A stretch of DNA of 64,000 nucleotides from Mycobacterium sp. IDR2000157661 (GTDB lineage Bacteria; Actinomycetota; Actinomycetes; Mycobacteriales; Mycobacteriaceae): NCBI RefSeq assembly GCF_022317005.1, contig NZ_CP081006.1:62001-126000 (forward strand), given 5' to 3'. The translations under genes and the position numbers were made by a program. Of this stretch, positions 21,429 to 29,694 are shown one piece after another. The notes below the pieces were generated by a model. It saw only the letters and a program-made list of their open reading frames with translations, made no database searches and was not told the DNA's origin. The first letter of the stretch is position 1. The number at the start of each line of letters is the position of its first letter.

Positions 21429-22535
21429 ATGGCAGGCACTCACTGGCTGGTCATGGATCCGTCGGCCGCGAGTCCGAACGCGCCCTTCAAGACCAGGGTG
21501 GCCGGGGCGGGACGGCACCTGCCGCCGACTCACCTGGCGACCGACGAGCTGATGTCGACGACCCGTCATCGCACCCACATCGATCTGCAGCGGCTGACCG
21601 GCATCAGGGAGCGCCGGGTCTCGACAGGCGATGAGGATTCGTACAGTCTGGCGACCACGGCTGCGCTGAACTGTCTTGACCGATCCGGGCACGATCCCGC
21701 CTCGATCGATGTCGTGATCAGCTGCTCCATCACGAAGTTCCGCGACGGCCTGACCCAATGGCTGGAACCGACGATGAGTGCGGCGGTCGCACAGGCCATC
21801 GGCGCCGACAGTGCGATGGCGTTCGACATCTCCAACGCATGCGCCGGAATGCTCACCGGGGTCACCGTGGCCAACAACTGGATCCGGCAAGGTGCGGTGC
21901 AGCGCGTGATGGTGGTCAGCGGCGAATACATCTCGGCGCTCGGACACAATGCCGCCCGACACATCCGGGGCATCTTCAGCAAGGAGCTCGCCTCCCTGAC
22001 CCTTGGCGACGCCGGGGCCGCTCTGCTGCTCGAGCGGGCACCGGCGGGCTCGCCCGGCATCGATCTCGCCGGCTTCACCACGGTCGCCGAGTTCAGCCGG
22101 CTGTGCCTGGCCTATCCCACTCGACACGAACCCGGCGGACGCATGTTCACCGATGCTCGCGGCATTCACCGCGCGGCCCTGTCGACCACCCCGGTGCTGC
22201 TGCACGAAGTGCTCGACGCGGTCGGTGTTTCGCTGCACGACATCGATCACGTCATCACCCATCAGACATCGGCGCGCGCGATCCGCAAGGGAATGGCGAC
22301 CGTCACCGCATCGTTCGGCGAGGCCCCCCGTCACGACGCAGTGATCACGGTGGACCGCTACGGCAACACCGCCTCGACCACGCATACGGTCGCACTGGTC
22401 GAGGAACTGGAAGCGGGACACATCCGCCCCGGAGAGACGGTGGCGCTCATCGCGTTGGCGTCCGGACTCGAAATCGGTGTCCTACTACTCACTCTCGACG
22501 ACGAAATGGTGGAGTCCTATGGGCACGGTGATTGA
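21429..22535 (+). CDS. KAS III-like 3-oxoacyl-(ACP) synthase
   Basis: 368 residues of the thiolase fold. The full Cys-His-Asn triad of FabH-type condensing enzymes is visible: Cys138 in SNACAGM, His278 in THQTSAR and Asn313 in YGNTAST. The family condenses an acyl-CoA primer with malonyl-ACP or a second acyl-CoA. The start at 21429 has no clear ribosome site; an in-frame ATG at 21453 is an alternative. Its last 17 bases overlap the start of a second thiolase-fold gene, so the two are probably a heterodimeric pair. A DevR box lies 57 bases upstream, suggesting hypoxic induction. The product is unknown. Confidence 0.85.
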   Translation: MAGTHWLVMDPSAASPNAPFKTRVAGAGRHLPPTHLATDELMSTTRHRTHIDLQRLTGIRERRVSTGDEDSYSLATTAALNCLDRSGHDPASIDVVISCSITKFRDGLTQWLEPTMSAAVAQAIGADSAMAFDISNACAGMLTGVTVANNWIRQGAVQRVMVVSGEYISALGHNAARHIRGIFSKELASLTLGDAGAALLLERAPAGSPGIDLAGFTTVAEFSRLCLAYPTRHEPGGRMFTDARGIHRAALSTTPVLLHEVLDAVGVSLHDIDHVITHQTSARAIRKGMATVTASFGEAPRHDAVITVDRYGNTASTTHTVALVEELEAGHIRPGETVALIALASGLEIGVLLLTLDDEMVESYGHGD

Positions 22536-23403
22536 ACGGGTCGCCGTCCGCTCCGGCGGCTGGCGCCACCGACACAGCGCTCTGAACCTCACCGTGGCGA
22601 GCGCAAGGGAGTGCCTCGACCGCGCGGGCCGCGAGCCGTCGGACGTCGACCTGCTCATCAATGCGGGCATCTATCGTGACCGCAACATCGGCGAACCGGC
22701 TCTGGCCGCGCTGATACAGAAAGACATCGGCGCCAACCCCGAGCGCCCGCACGCCGGCGCACACGGCACGTTCTCATTCGACGTGGCCAATGGGTCCTGC
22801 GGACCGCTGAACGCGCTGCAGATCGTCGACGGCTTCCTGAAGTCCCGCGCCGTCAACTGTGCGCTGGTGGTGGCCGGCGACGCCGACCCGGGGCATGGAA
22901 TGAGTGAGGGCTTCCCGTTCGCACCGACGGGCGCAGCGATGTTGTGCACGTGGTACGCCGGGGACTTCGGCCTCTCCGAAGTAGCGTGGGTAGCCGACCA
23001 CAAGGATCGCGAAATGATGTGCGCCACTGTGGGTCTCGTTGACGGTCGGAACCTGCTCCAGATCGCGCGCTCGGATGACGTCGACCGGCGCATGGGGACG
23101 GTCGCCGCCGAAGCGATTGCCATCTGCCTCGATAAGGCGGGGCTGCGGCCTGCTGACATCCTGGCAACCGTCGCGGCCCCGGCAGGCGCCGACTTTCGTG
23201 CCGAACTGTCCGACCGGGTCGGTCTGTCCGGCGAGGACGTTCTAGTCGCCGAAGACGAGCGGATGCACACCGCCGCACTGGCCGCCGCGATCGCTCGCAT
23301 GCCGGTCGATCTGCCGGTGGGCAGCCCAACGCTCCTGGTCGCAGCGGGTGCCGGGATCTGCGCCGGAGCCGCCGTCTACCGGGTGCCGCCACCTCAGGTG
23401 TGA
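22519..23403 (+). CDS. Degenerate thiolase-fold partner of the KAS III-like enzyme
   Basis: 294 residues from an ATG with GGTGGAG upstream, overlapping the preceding gene by 17 bases. The fold matches KAS III: Cys94 in NGSCGPLNAL sits where the catalytic Cys belongs. The position of the catalytic His appears replaced (AAPAGAD instead of the usual HQ-containing motif), and the Asn loop reads ERMHTAAL rather than GNT. It is also about 70 residues shorter than its neighbour. The most economical reading is a non-catalytic or partly active partner subunit, as seen in other heterodimeric thiolase-fold systems. The gene ends 10 bases inside the convergent pfkB gene. Confidence 0.75.
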   Translation: MGTVIERVAVRSGGWRHRHSALNLTVASARECLDRAGREPSDVDLLINAGIYRDRNIGEPALAALIQKDIGANPERPHAGAHGTFSFDVANGSCGPLNALQIVDGFLKSRAVNCALVVAGDADPGHGMSEGFPFAPTGAAMLCTWYAGDFGLSEVAWVADHKDREMMCATVGLVDGRNLLQIARSDDVDRRMGTVAAEAIAICLDKAGLRPADILATVAAPAGADFRAELSDRVGLSGEDVLVAEDERMHTAALAAAIARMPVDLPVGSPTLLVAAGAGICAGAAVYRVPPPQV

Positions 23404-24377
23404 ACGACGTCGACGTCCACTGCCTCGGGCACCAGCGTGAAGAATCGCTCGATGGTGTCCCGGCTCGGAGTTGCGGTGCCGGGCGTGAGCAACATCGCGG
23501 TTCCAGCGGCGATGCCGTACCGTACCGCTGCGCTCAGTGGCCATGCGCGGCTCAGTCCGACCACGGTCCCCGCCACCAGCGCATCGCCTGCCCCGACCCC
23601 GCTCACCACGCGCACCGGAACGGCCGAGAACCGTTGACTATGGCCGGGAGTCGCCAGCAATGCCCCGCCCGCGCCCAACGACACCACCACCGACTGGGCG
23701 ACGCCCCGTTCGATCAATTCATGTGCGGCGGCCAACTGCTCCGTCTCGGTGACGAGATCGCGCCGCACACACTCCCGCAGTTCCCGCAGGCCGGGCTTGA
23801 CGAGGTACACACCGGAGGTCACGTGCGTCAGACCGCCGCCGGAGGTGTCGAGCACCAGCAGCGCACCCGATTCACGGCAGATGTCGGCGACCCGCTGATA
23901 CCAGTCCGGCGCAACCGAGGGCGGCAGGCTTCCGCTGGCAACGACGAACCGCGCCGTGCGGGCCGCGGATCGCAGTTCGTCCAGGCATCGGGCCTGCTCG
24001 GCGAAACTCACACTCGGTCCCGGCAGCACGAAACGGTATTGCTTACCCGTTGTGCGTTCGTTGACGGTGAAGCTCTCGCGTGTCCAGTCGGCGACGGGAA
24101 CGGTCCGCACCGGTACGTCGTCACGCGACACCAAGTCGGTGACGCGCTCACCGGTCGGGCCGCCCACCGGGAAGACCGCCGTTGCCCTCGCTCCCAGCAC
24201 CCGGGCGATGCGAGCCACATTGATGCCGCCGCCGCCGGGGTCATAGCGCGCCGCCGAGCAGCGGATCTTGTCGGTGGGACGCACGACGTCGGCGGCAGCG
24301 GTGATGTCAAGCGCCGGGTTCAGAGTGAGCGTGACGATCCGCGCTGTGGGCTCGATCTCGATACCGTTGTGCCGCAT
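23394..24377 (-). CDS. pfkB: PfkB-family hexose kinase (6-phosphofructokinase-like)
   Basis: 327 residues of the ribokinase/PfkB fold. The N-terminal LTLNPALD signature, the glycine-rich GGGGINVARIARVLG substrate-binding segment and the C-terminal anion-hole/catalytic-base motif GVGAGDALVAG (Asp) are all present. The closest functional family is 1-phosphofructokinase/PfkB; the M. tuberculosis DevR regulon contains a PfkB (Rv2029c) of this type. It phosphorylates fructose-6-phosphate or tagatose-6-phosphate in the cytosol. A DevR box lies 146 bases upstream, giving a long leader. The ATG has only a weak CGGGAT ribosome site. Confidence 0.88.
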   Translation of the reverse strand: MRHNGIEIEPTARIVTLTLNPALDITAAADVVRPTDKIRCSAARYDPGGGGINVARIARVLGARATAVFPVGGPTGERVTDLVSRDDVPVRTVPVADWTRESFTVNERTTGKQYRFVLPGPSVSFAEQARCLDELRSAARTARFVVASGSLPPSVAPDWYQRVADICRESGALLVLDTSGGGLTHVTSGVYLVKPGLRELRECVRRDLVTETEQLAAAHELIERGVAQSVVVSLGAGGALLATPGHSQRFSAVPVRVVSGVGAGDALVAGTVVGLSRAWPLSAAVRYGIAAGTAMLLTPGTATPSRDTIERFFTLVPEAVDVDVVHT

Positions 24378-24522
24378 TTACAATCCCGTCGGACAGGTTC
24401 CGGGCATCTCGCCGGCGAGCCACACGCTGCCTGCCTGGAGCGGTTTCGGGTGCGGATCCCGGCGCGTGCGCCCGCACCGGGACCCACACCGAATTCGATC
24501 ACCGATGCGACGGCGGCTGATA

Positions 24523-24536
24523 GGGACCGAAGTCAC
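24523..24536 (-). promoter_or_regulatory. DevR box upstream of pfkB
   Basis: GGGACCGAAGTCAC matches 11 of 14 positions of the DevR core. It lies in the 263-base gap between pfkB and the 3' end of the PPOX-fold gene, so pfkB is the only reasonable target. The rest of that gap (24378-24640) holds no recognisable gene. Confidence 0.6.
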
Positions 24537-24640
24537 CCCTCGCGAGGTCGTTCGTCGGCGGGAAATGACCGGTGGCGAGAAGTATTCGCCGAGGACAGCG
24601 GCCTGCACGGAGCTGTGACCGCACCAGCCCGGGTGGTCGG

Positions 24641-25075
24641 CTAAGCGATCGTGAAGTCGCGATCTGGCTCGGAGCCGAACCGAAACCGCCGCCCGGTGAC
24701 GCGCAGGGGCCGGATGCGCACGTAATGCGGTTTCACCGTGGCCGTCCATGGCAGCAGCTGCGCGCGATCGGCCTCATCGATGTCGGCGTCCGTGTGCAGC
24801 GTGCGGGCAAGCCCCCTGACGACAACGCTCCACCCGCCGACGGCGTTGTGGTCGTCGACCTCGAACAGCACGTTGTTGTTGATCACCGCACTGCTCAGCT
24901 TGGTGCCCTCGGCCGTGCGGAACAGCACCGTGCGGTGCTGCACGACGAAGTTGACCGGGAAGATCTCCGGCTGACCATCGACGGTGGTGACGAGCCGGCC
25001 CAGCGAGGCGCTCGACATCAGGTCCCAGCATTCGCTTTCGGGAAGGATGGAGATCGGTTGCGTCGGTATGGACAT
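24641..25075 (-). CDS. Pyridoxamine 5'-phosphate oxidase (PPOX)-fold protein
   Basis: 144 residues starting at ATG 25075; a longer upstream reading is rejected because it crosses the divergent hydrogenase promoter. The split-barrel FMN-binding fold is recognised by LGRLVTTVDGQPEIFPVNF and the later EVDD and WSVVVRG segments. Proteins of this kind in the M. tuberculosis DevR regulon are flavin- or deazaflavin-dependent oxidoreductases of unknown substrate. The start codon is 44.5 bp from the centre of a DevR box, with a perfect TANNNT -10 (TAACGT, 25083-25088) placing transcription at or one base before the ATG. Confidence 0.8.
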   Translation of the reverse strand: MSIPTQPISILPESECWDLMSSASLGRLVTTVDGQPEIFPVNFVVQHRTVLFRTAEGTKLSSAVINNNVLFEVDDHNAVGGWSVVVRGLARTLHTDADIDEADRAQLLPWTATVKPHYVRIRPLRVTGRRFRFGSEPDRDFTIA

Positions 25076-25112
25076 ATCCCCCACGTTACCCAGCACGGAG
25101 AATCGCATGACG

Positions 25113-25126
25113 CGGCCGAAAGTCCC
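25113..25126. promoter_or_regulatory. Bidirectional DevR box: PPOX gene and hydrogenase operon
   Basis: CGGCCGAAAGTCCC matches 11 of 14 positions of the DevR core. It lies 37 bases from the leftward PPOX ATG and 57 bases before the rightward hydrogenase ATG, the only box seen in this divergent gap. Confidence 0.7.
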
Positions 25127-25183
25127 CTGCACTCGTGACCTATGGGCCCTGTATGGCGGACGGTTCCACGCGACCATCAGTCG

Positions 25184-26275
25184 ATGAGCAGTGCCGTGAT
25201 CGACGCCGCGGCCATGCACCAACTCGTCGGCGCCCTCCAGGAGCGCGGGTATCGCGTGGTCGGGCCCACCGTGTCCGAGGACGCGATCGTGCTGCGCGAG
25301 CTCGAGTCGGCCGACGATCTCCCACGGGGATGGGGCGTGGACGTCGGCCCCGGGCAGTACCGGCTTCGCCCGCGCGACGACGACGCCCTGTTCGGCCATT
25401 CGGCCGGCCCGCAATCCTGGAAGCAGTTCCTCCATCCCGCGCGGCAGCAGGTGTGGTCGTCCGACGGTTCAGCGCCCGAGCCCGAACCGCATTACGCCTT
25501 CATCGGGGTGCGCGCCTGCGATCTGTCCGCGATCGCCGTGCTCAACGGCGTGCTGGGCGCGGGAAGCCACCCCGACCAGGGCTTCGTCGGCCGGCTGGCG
25601 CGGATCTTCGTCGTCGCCGTCAACTGCACCGAGCCCGGCGGCCTGTGCTTCTGCGCATCGATGGGTGCCGGACCGGAGGTGGGACCCGGCTATGACCTGG
25701 CGCTCACCGAGCGCCTCGACACCACCGGTCGCAGCTACCTGGTCGACGTCGGCAGCGATGCCGGCGCCGCTGTGCTTGCAGAACTGCCCCACCGGGACGC
25801 GCCGCCCGCCGAGATCCGCACAGCGCGTGAAGCTGTCGCTGCTGCAGCGGACAAGATGGGCCGGCAGATGCCTGCCGGCGACCTACGCAGGCTGCTGGCC
25901 GACTCGCGGGAGTCACCGCAGTGGGAGGAGGTGGCCGGTCGATGCCTCACCTGCGGCAACTGCACGATGGTGTGTCCGACGTGCTTCTGCACCAGCGTCG
26001 AGGACACCACCGACCTCACCGGCGAGCACGCCGAGCGGTGGATGCAGTGGGCGTCATGCTTCGAGTTCGACTTCACCTTCGTCCATGAGGGCAGCGTCCG
26101 GCAATCCGGTGCCTCGCGGTACCGCCACTGGATCACCCACAAGCTCGGCACCTGGCACGACCAATTCGGCAGTTCGGGCTGCGTCGGGTGCGGGCGCTGC
26201 ATCGCCTGGTGCCCCACCGGCATCGACATCACCGAGGAGATGAACACCTTGGCCGCCCAAGCCGATGATGACTGA
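25184..26275 (+). CDS. hyhB: Group 3b NiFe hydrogenase, iron-sulfur beta subunit
   Basis: 363 residues. The C-terminal part carries two [4Fe-4S] motifs: CLTCGNCTMVCP followed by another cysteine pair (about residue 260) and CVGCGRCIAWCP (about 340). The N-terminal part matches the sulfhydrogenase beta (HydB/HyhB, AsrA-like) family, including GVRACDLSAIAVL. It relays electrons between the hydrogenase delta/alpha dimer and the flavin subunit. It is the first gene of a five-gene operon with overlapping or abutting frames, preceded by a DevR box. A comparable DevR-controlled group 3b hydrogenase (Hyh) is known from M. smegmatis, where it evolves H2 during hypoxia. Confidence 0.88.
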   Translation: MSSAVIDAAAMHQLVGALQERGYRVVGPTVSEDAIVLRELESADDLPRGWGVDVGPGQYRLRPRDDDALFGHSAGPQSWKQFLHPARQQVWSSDGSAPEPEPHYAFIGVRACDLSAIAVLNGVLGAGSHPDQGFVGRLARIFVVAVNCTEPGGLCFCASMGAGPEVGPGYDLALTERLDTTGRSYLVDVGSDAGAAVLAELPHRDAPPAEIRTAREAVAAAADKMGRQMPAGDLRRLLADSRESPQWEEVAGRCLTCGNCTMVCPTCFCTSVEDTTDLTGEHAERWMQWASCFEFDFTFVHEGSVRQSGASRYRHWITHKLGTWHDQFGSSGCVGCGRCIAWCPTGIDITEEMNTLAAQADDD

Positions 26276-27122
26276 CCCCCGGGTCTCTGCGACGGCCCAA
26301 GGGGCGATGACCCCGGTGCCGTACCGGGTGTGCAGTCGCGTCGCGGAGAACCGGGACTCGGCGACACTGGCTTTGGAGCCGGTGCACCAACCGCTGCCCG
26401 CACCGGCGCCTGGTGAATTCATGATGCTGTACGCGTTGGGGATCGGCGAGATCGCGATCTCGGTGAGCGGCGTGCCACTCGGGCACGACGAAGTCATTCA
26501 CCACACCATCCGCTCGGTCGGGGCGGTGAGCCGCGCGTTGTACGGCGCGGCACCCGGGACCGTGATCGGGGTGCGGGGACCGTTCGGGGCCGGCTGGAAT
26601 CTGCAGGATGCGGCCGGCCGCGACCTGGTCATCGTCGCCGGTGGGGTAGGCCTGGCACCGTTGCGCCCGGTCGTGCTGCACGCCCTGACCGAACGTCGAT
26701 CGTACGGACGGGTGACGTTGATCGCGGGCGCCCGTGCGCGGGAGGACTTCCTGTTCGCCGAGGAGCTCGCCGACTGGGCGGGAGCGGGCGTCATCGACGT
26801 CCATCTGACCGTCGACCACCCCGTGCAGGGCTGGCCCGGCGAGGTCGGATTCGTCACCGACCCGCTGCGCCGGATGCCCACACGGCCGGACTGCACCACT
26901 GCGATGCTCTGCGGCCCAGAGCCGATGATGCGTAACGGCGCTGCGGTACTGATGCGCAAAGGAGTGGACCCCAGCGATATTCAGGTGTCCCTGGAGCGCA
27001 ACATGCAGTGCGGGGTCGGCTGGTGCGGACACTGCCAGCTCGGCCCGCTGCTGTTGTGCCGCGACGGACCGGTCGTGGGATATGACGTCGCCGAGCCGCT
27101 GCTCGTGGTGAAGGAGCTGTAG
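26265..27122 (+). CDS. hyhG: Group 3b NiFe hydrogenase, FAD/NAD(P)-binding gamma subunit
   Basis: 285 residues overlapping hyhB by 11 bases; two adjacent ATGs are possible starts. The ferredoxin-NADP reductase fold is seen in VRGPFGAGW (flavin) and VIVAGGVGLAPLRPV (nucleotide). A C-terminal [2Fe-2S] cluster is provided by CGVGWCGHC and a later LLCRDG cysteine, as in dihydroorotate dehydrogenase electron-transfer subunits. It couples NAD(P)H oxidation to H2 production or the reverse. The family normally uses NADPH. Confidence 0.9.
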   Translation: MMTDPRVSATAQGAMTPVPYRVCSRVAENRDSATLALEPVHQPLPAPAPGEFMMLYALGIGEIAISVSGVPLGHDEVIHHTIRSVGAVSRALYGAAPGTVIGVRGPFGAGWNLQDAAGRDLVIVAGGVGLAPLRPVVLHALTERRSYGRVTLIAGARAREDFLFAEELADWAGAGVIDVHLTVDHPVQGWPGEVGFVTDPLRRMPTRPDCTTAMLCGPEPMMRNGAAVLMRKGVDPSDIQVSLERNMQCGVGWCGHCQLGPLLLCRDGPVVGYDVAEPLLVVKEL

Positions 27123-27881
27123 ATGACCATTCCGAAGCTGGCCGCGTGGAAGTTCGCATCCTGCGACGGCTGCCAACTGACGCTGCTGGACTGCGAAGAC
27201 GAACTGCTTGCGATCGCCGGACGGGTCGAGATCGCGACCTTCCTCGAAGCCTCGAGCGCAACCGTCGCCGGGCCCTACGACGTATCACTGGTGGAGGGTT
27301 CGATCACCACCACGGCCGACGAACGACGCATCAGGGAGATCCGCGAGCAGTCCGGCGTGCTGGTCACGATCGGCGCATGCGCCACCTCCGGCGGTGTGCA
27401 GGCGCTGCGCAACTTCGCCGACGTCAGGGAATTCGCCTCCGTCGTCTACGCGAGGCCCGAATACATCGACACGTTGGCGACATCGACCCCGGCGTCGGCC
27501 CACGTCGACGTCGACTACCAGCTACCGGGCTGTCCGATCGACCGTGGCCAGCTTCTCGACACGTTGACCGCTCTGCTCATCGGGCGCAAACCACGGCTAC
27601 CCGCCAAGACGGTGTGCACGGAGTGCAAGAACCGCGGCGTCACCTGCGTCATGGTCGCCGACGGCATCCCGTGCCTGGGCCCGGTCACCCACGCCGGCTG
27701 TGGGGCCTTGTGCCCCAGTTACCACCGCGGCTGCTACGGGTGCTTCGGTCCGGCCGCCACTCCCAACACCGCCGCGCTGATTCCCCTCCTGCGCCGCGAC
27801 GGATTGTCTGATGGGGACGTGGAGCGGGTCTTCTCGACCTTCAACGTGGCCGCTTTCGACGCGGAACGGAATGACAGGTGA
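27123..27881 (+). CDS. hyhS: Group 3b NiFe hydrogenase, small (delta) subunit
   Basis: 252 residues; the ATG directly follows the hyhG stop. The proximal cluster is indicated by [11 protein letters not shown] at the N-terminus and GCPIDRGQ in mid-protein. Further cysteine motifs ([31 protein letters not shown]) supply the remaining iron-sulfur ligands. There is no twin-arginine signal peptide, consistent with a cytosolic group 3 enzyme rather than an exported uptake hydrogenase. It pairs with the large subunit encoded next. Confidence 0.92.
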   Translation: MTIPKLAAWKFASCDGCQLTLLDCEDELLAIAGRVEIATFLEASSATVAGPYDVSLVEGSITTTADERRIREIREQSGVLVTIGACATSGGVQALRNFADVREFASVVYARPEYIDTLATSTPASAHVDVDYQLPGCPIDRGQLLDTLTALLIGRKPRLPAKTVCTECKNRGVTCVMVADGIPCLGPVTHAGCGALCPSYHRGCYGCFGPAATPNTAALIPLLRRDGLSDGDVERVFSTFNVAAFDAERNDR

Positions 27882-29170
27882 GCGACGAAATCCGGACGTT
27901 GAGTGTCGGGGCCCTCACGCGCGTCGAAGGTGAAGGTGCACTGCATGTCACGCTGCGTGATGGCGCCGTGGACACCGTCGAACTCAACATCTACGAGCCG
28001 CCGCGGTTCTTCGAGGCGTTCCTGCGCGGCCGGGCCTACACCGAGCCGCCCGACATCACGGCCCGGGTGTGCGGCATCTGTCCGGTCGCCTACCAGGTGA
28101 GCGCGTGTAACGCGATCGAGGACGCCTGCGGGGTGACGGTCGACCCGGAGCTGGTCGCGCTGCGACGACTTCTCTACTGCGGGGAGTGGATTCACAGCCA
28201 TGCGCTGCACATCGTGCTGCTGCACGCCCCCGACTTCCTCGGCTATCCCGACGGCATCAGCCTCGCGCGCGACCACCCGCAGTTCATCCAGCGCGGTCTC
28301 GCCCTCAAAAAAGCCGGCAACCGGCTCATGGAGCAGGTCGGCGGGCGGGCGATCCACCCCGTCAACGTGCGGCTGGGCGGCTTCTATTCGGTTCCGCATC
28401 CGCGCGATCTCGCTCCGGTCGCCGAGCAGTTGCGCCGCGCATCCGACGATGCACTGTGGCTGTTGGATCAGGTGTGCGGCTTCGACTTTCCCGACGCCGA
28501 ATTCGACCATGAGTACCTGGCGCTGACCACGGCGGACCGCTACCCGATCGAGAACGGCGCCATCGCCAGAAGCGACGGTGCACCGTTCGCGGTCGGCGAG
28601 TTCGGCGACCACGTCGTCGAGTCACAGGTCGAGCGCTCCACCGCTCTGCACGCCACGCTCGACGGCGCCCGCTACCTGACGGGGCCATTGGCTCGGTATT
28701 CCCTGAATTCCGAGGCCTTATCACCCGTCGCCAGGGAGGCGGCGGCCCGTGCCGGGCTGGGACCCACATGCCGCAATCCGTTTCGCAGCATCTTGGTGCG
28801 CGCGGTGGAGGTCGTGTACGCGATCGACGAAGCGCTCCGCCTCATCGGTGACTATCAGCGGCCCGGCCGGTCCTTCGTCGACGTACCGGCGCGCGCAGGG
28901 GTCGGCCACGGGGTCAGCGAGGCGCCGCGCGGGCTGTTGTATCACCGATACGAGATCGGACACGACGGGCTGGTCCGAGCGGCGACGATCGTCCCGCCCA
29001 CCGCCCAGAACCAGGCGGCTATCGAGCACGAGATGGCCGGGATCGTCTCGGCCAATCTCGCGGTGGGCGACGAAGCGCTGACGACCCTGTGTGAGCGGGC
29101 GATCCGCAACCACGATCCGTGCATATCCTGCTCGGCCCACTTCCTGACGCTCACGGTCGACCGCTCGTGA
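27878..29170 (+). CDS. hyhL: Group 3b NiFe hydrogenase, large (alpha) subunit
   Basis: 430 residues from a GTG overlapping hyhS. The NiFe active-site ligands are Cys65 and Cys68 in RVCGICP and Cys415 and Cys418 in DPCISC. After His421 there is a nine-residue tail that would be removed by the maturation protease encoded next. The intact CxxC pairs show the site is functional on paper. No Hyp accessory genes occur in this window, so nickel insertion must rely on genes elsewhere. Confidence 0.93.
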   Translation: MSDEIRTLSVGALTRVEGEGALHVTLRDGAVDTVELNIYEPPRFFEAFLRGRAYTEPPDITARVCGICPVAYQVSACNAIEDACGVTVDPELVALRRLLYCGEWIHSHALHIVLLHAPDFLGYPDGISLARDHPQFIQRGLALKKAGNRLMEQVGGRAIHPVNVRLGGFYSVPHPRDLAPVAEQLRRASDDALWLLDQVCGFDFPDAEFDHEYLALTTADRYPIENGAIARSDGAPFAVGEFGDHVVESQVERSTALHATLDGARYLTGPLARYSLNSEALSPVAREAAARAGLGPTCRNPFRSILVRAVEVVYAIDEALRLIGDYQRPGRSFVDVPARAGVGHGVSEAPRGLLYHRYEIGHDGLVRAATIVPPTAQNQAAIEHEMAGIVSANLAVGDEALTTLCERAIRNHDPCISCSAHFLTLTVDRS

Positions 29171-29613
29171 CCGCGGGGGTGGTGATCGGGGTCGGCAACA
29201 GCTTTCGCCGAGACGACGGGGTGGGCCTCGCCGTCGCCGCGGAAGTGGCCCGGCGCCGTATCCCCGACGTACTCGTCATCGAGGCCACGGGTGAGCCGGG
29301 CGCCCTGCTGGACGCGTGGAGCGGCGTCGGCCTGGCCGTCGTCGTCGATGCCGCCATGGGAAACGGGGTGAGCCCCGGCCGAATTCGGCGGTGGACTCCC
29401 GATGAGAACACCTCCACGGGTCAGGTCAGCTCCCATGCGATCGGGATACCGCAAGCATTCGAACTGGGAGAGGCGTTGGGACAGTTGCCGAATCGCCTCG
29501 TCGTGGTCAGCATCGGCATCGCCGATGCGTCCCAGGGCCCCGGGTTGTCGCCGGCCGTCGCGGCCGCTGTTCCCACGGCGGTCGATGCAGTGCTCGCCGA
29601 ACTCGGGTCGTGA
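29167..29613 (+). CDS. Hydrogenase maturation protease (HyaD/HycI family)
   Basis: 148 residues from a GTG overlapping the large-subunit stop (GTGA). The family signature GVGNSFRRDDGVG is at the N-terminus, with the nickel-sensing acids in EATGEPG and VVVDAAM. It would cleave the C-terminal tail of the large subunit after His once nickel is inserted. It closes the hydrogenase operon and converges on the trehalose gene with an 81-base gap in which I see no clear terminator. Confidence 0.88.
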   Translation: MTAGVVIGVGNSFRRDDGVGLAVAAEVARRRIPDVLVIEATGEPGALLDAWSGVGLAVVVDAAMGNGVSPGRIRRWTPDENTSTGQVSSHAIGIPQAFELGEALGQLPNRLVVVSIGIADASQGPGLSPAVAAAVPTAVDAVLAELGS

Positions 29614-29694
29614 TGAGGGCGGCGTTTCTGCGCGGGCGCCGAGTCCCGCGATCGACTACTCGACGATAGTCCGACGTCCCACCGGGTGTGGGGA

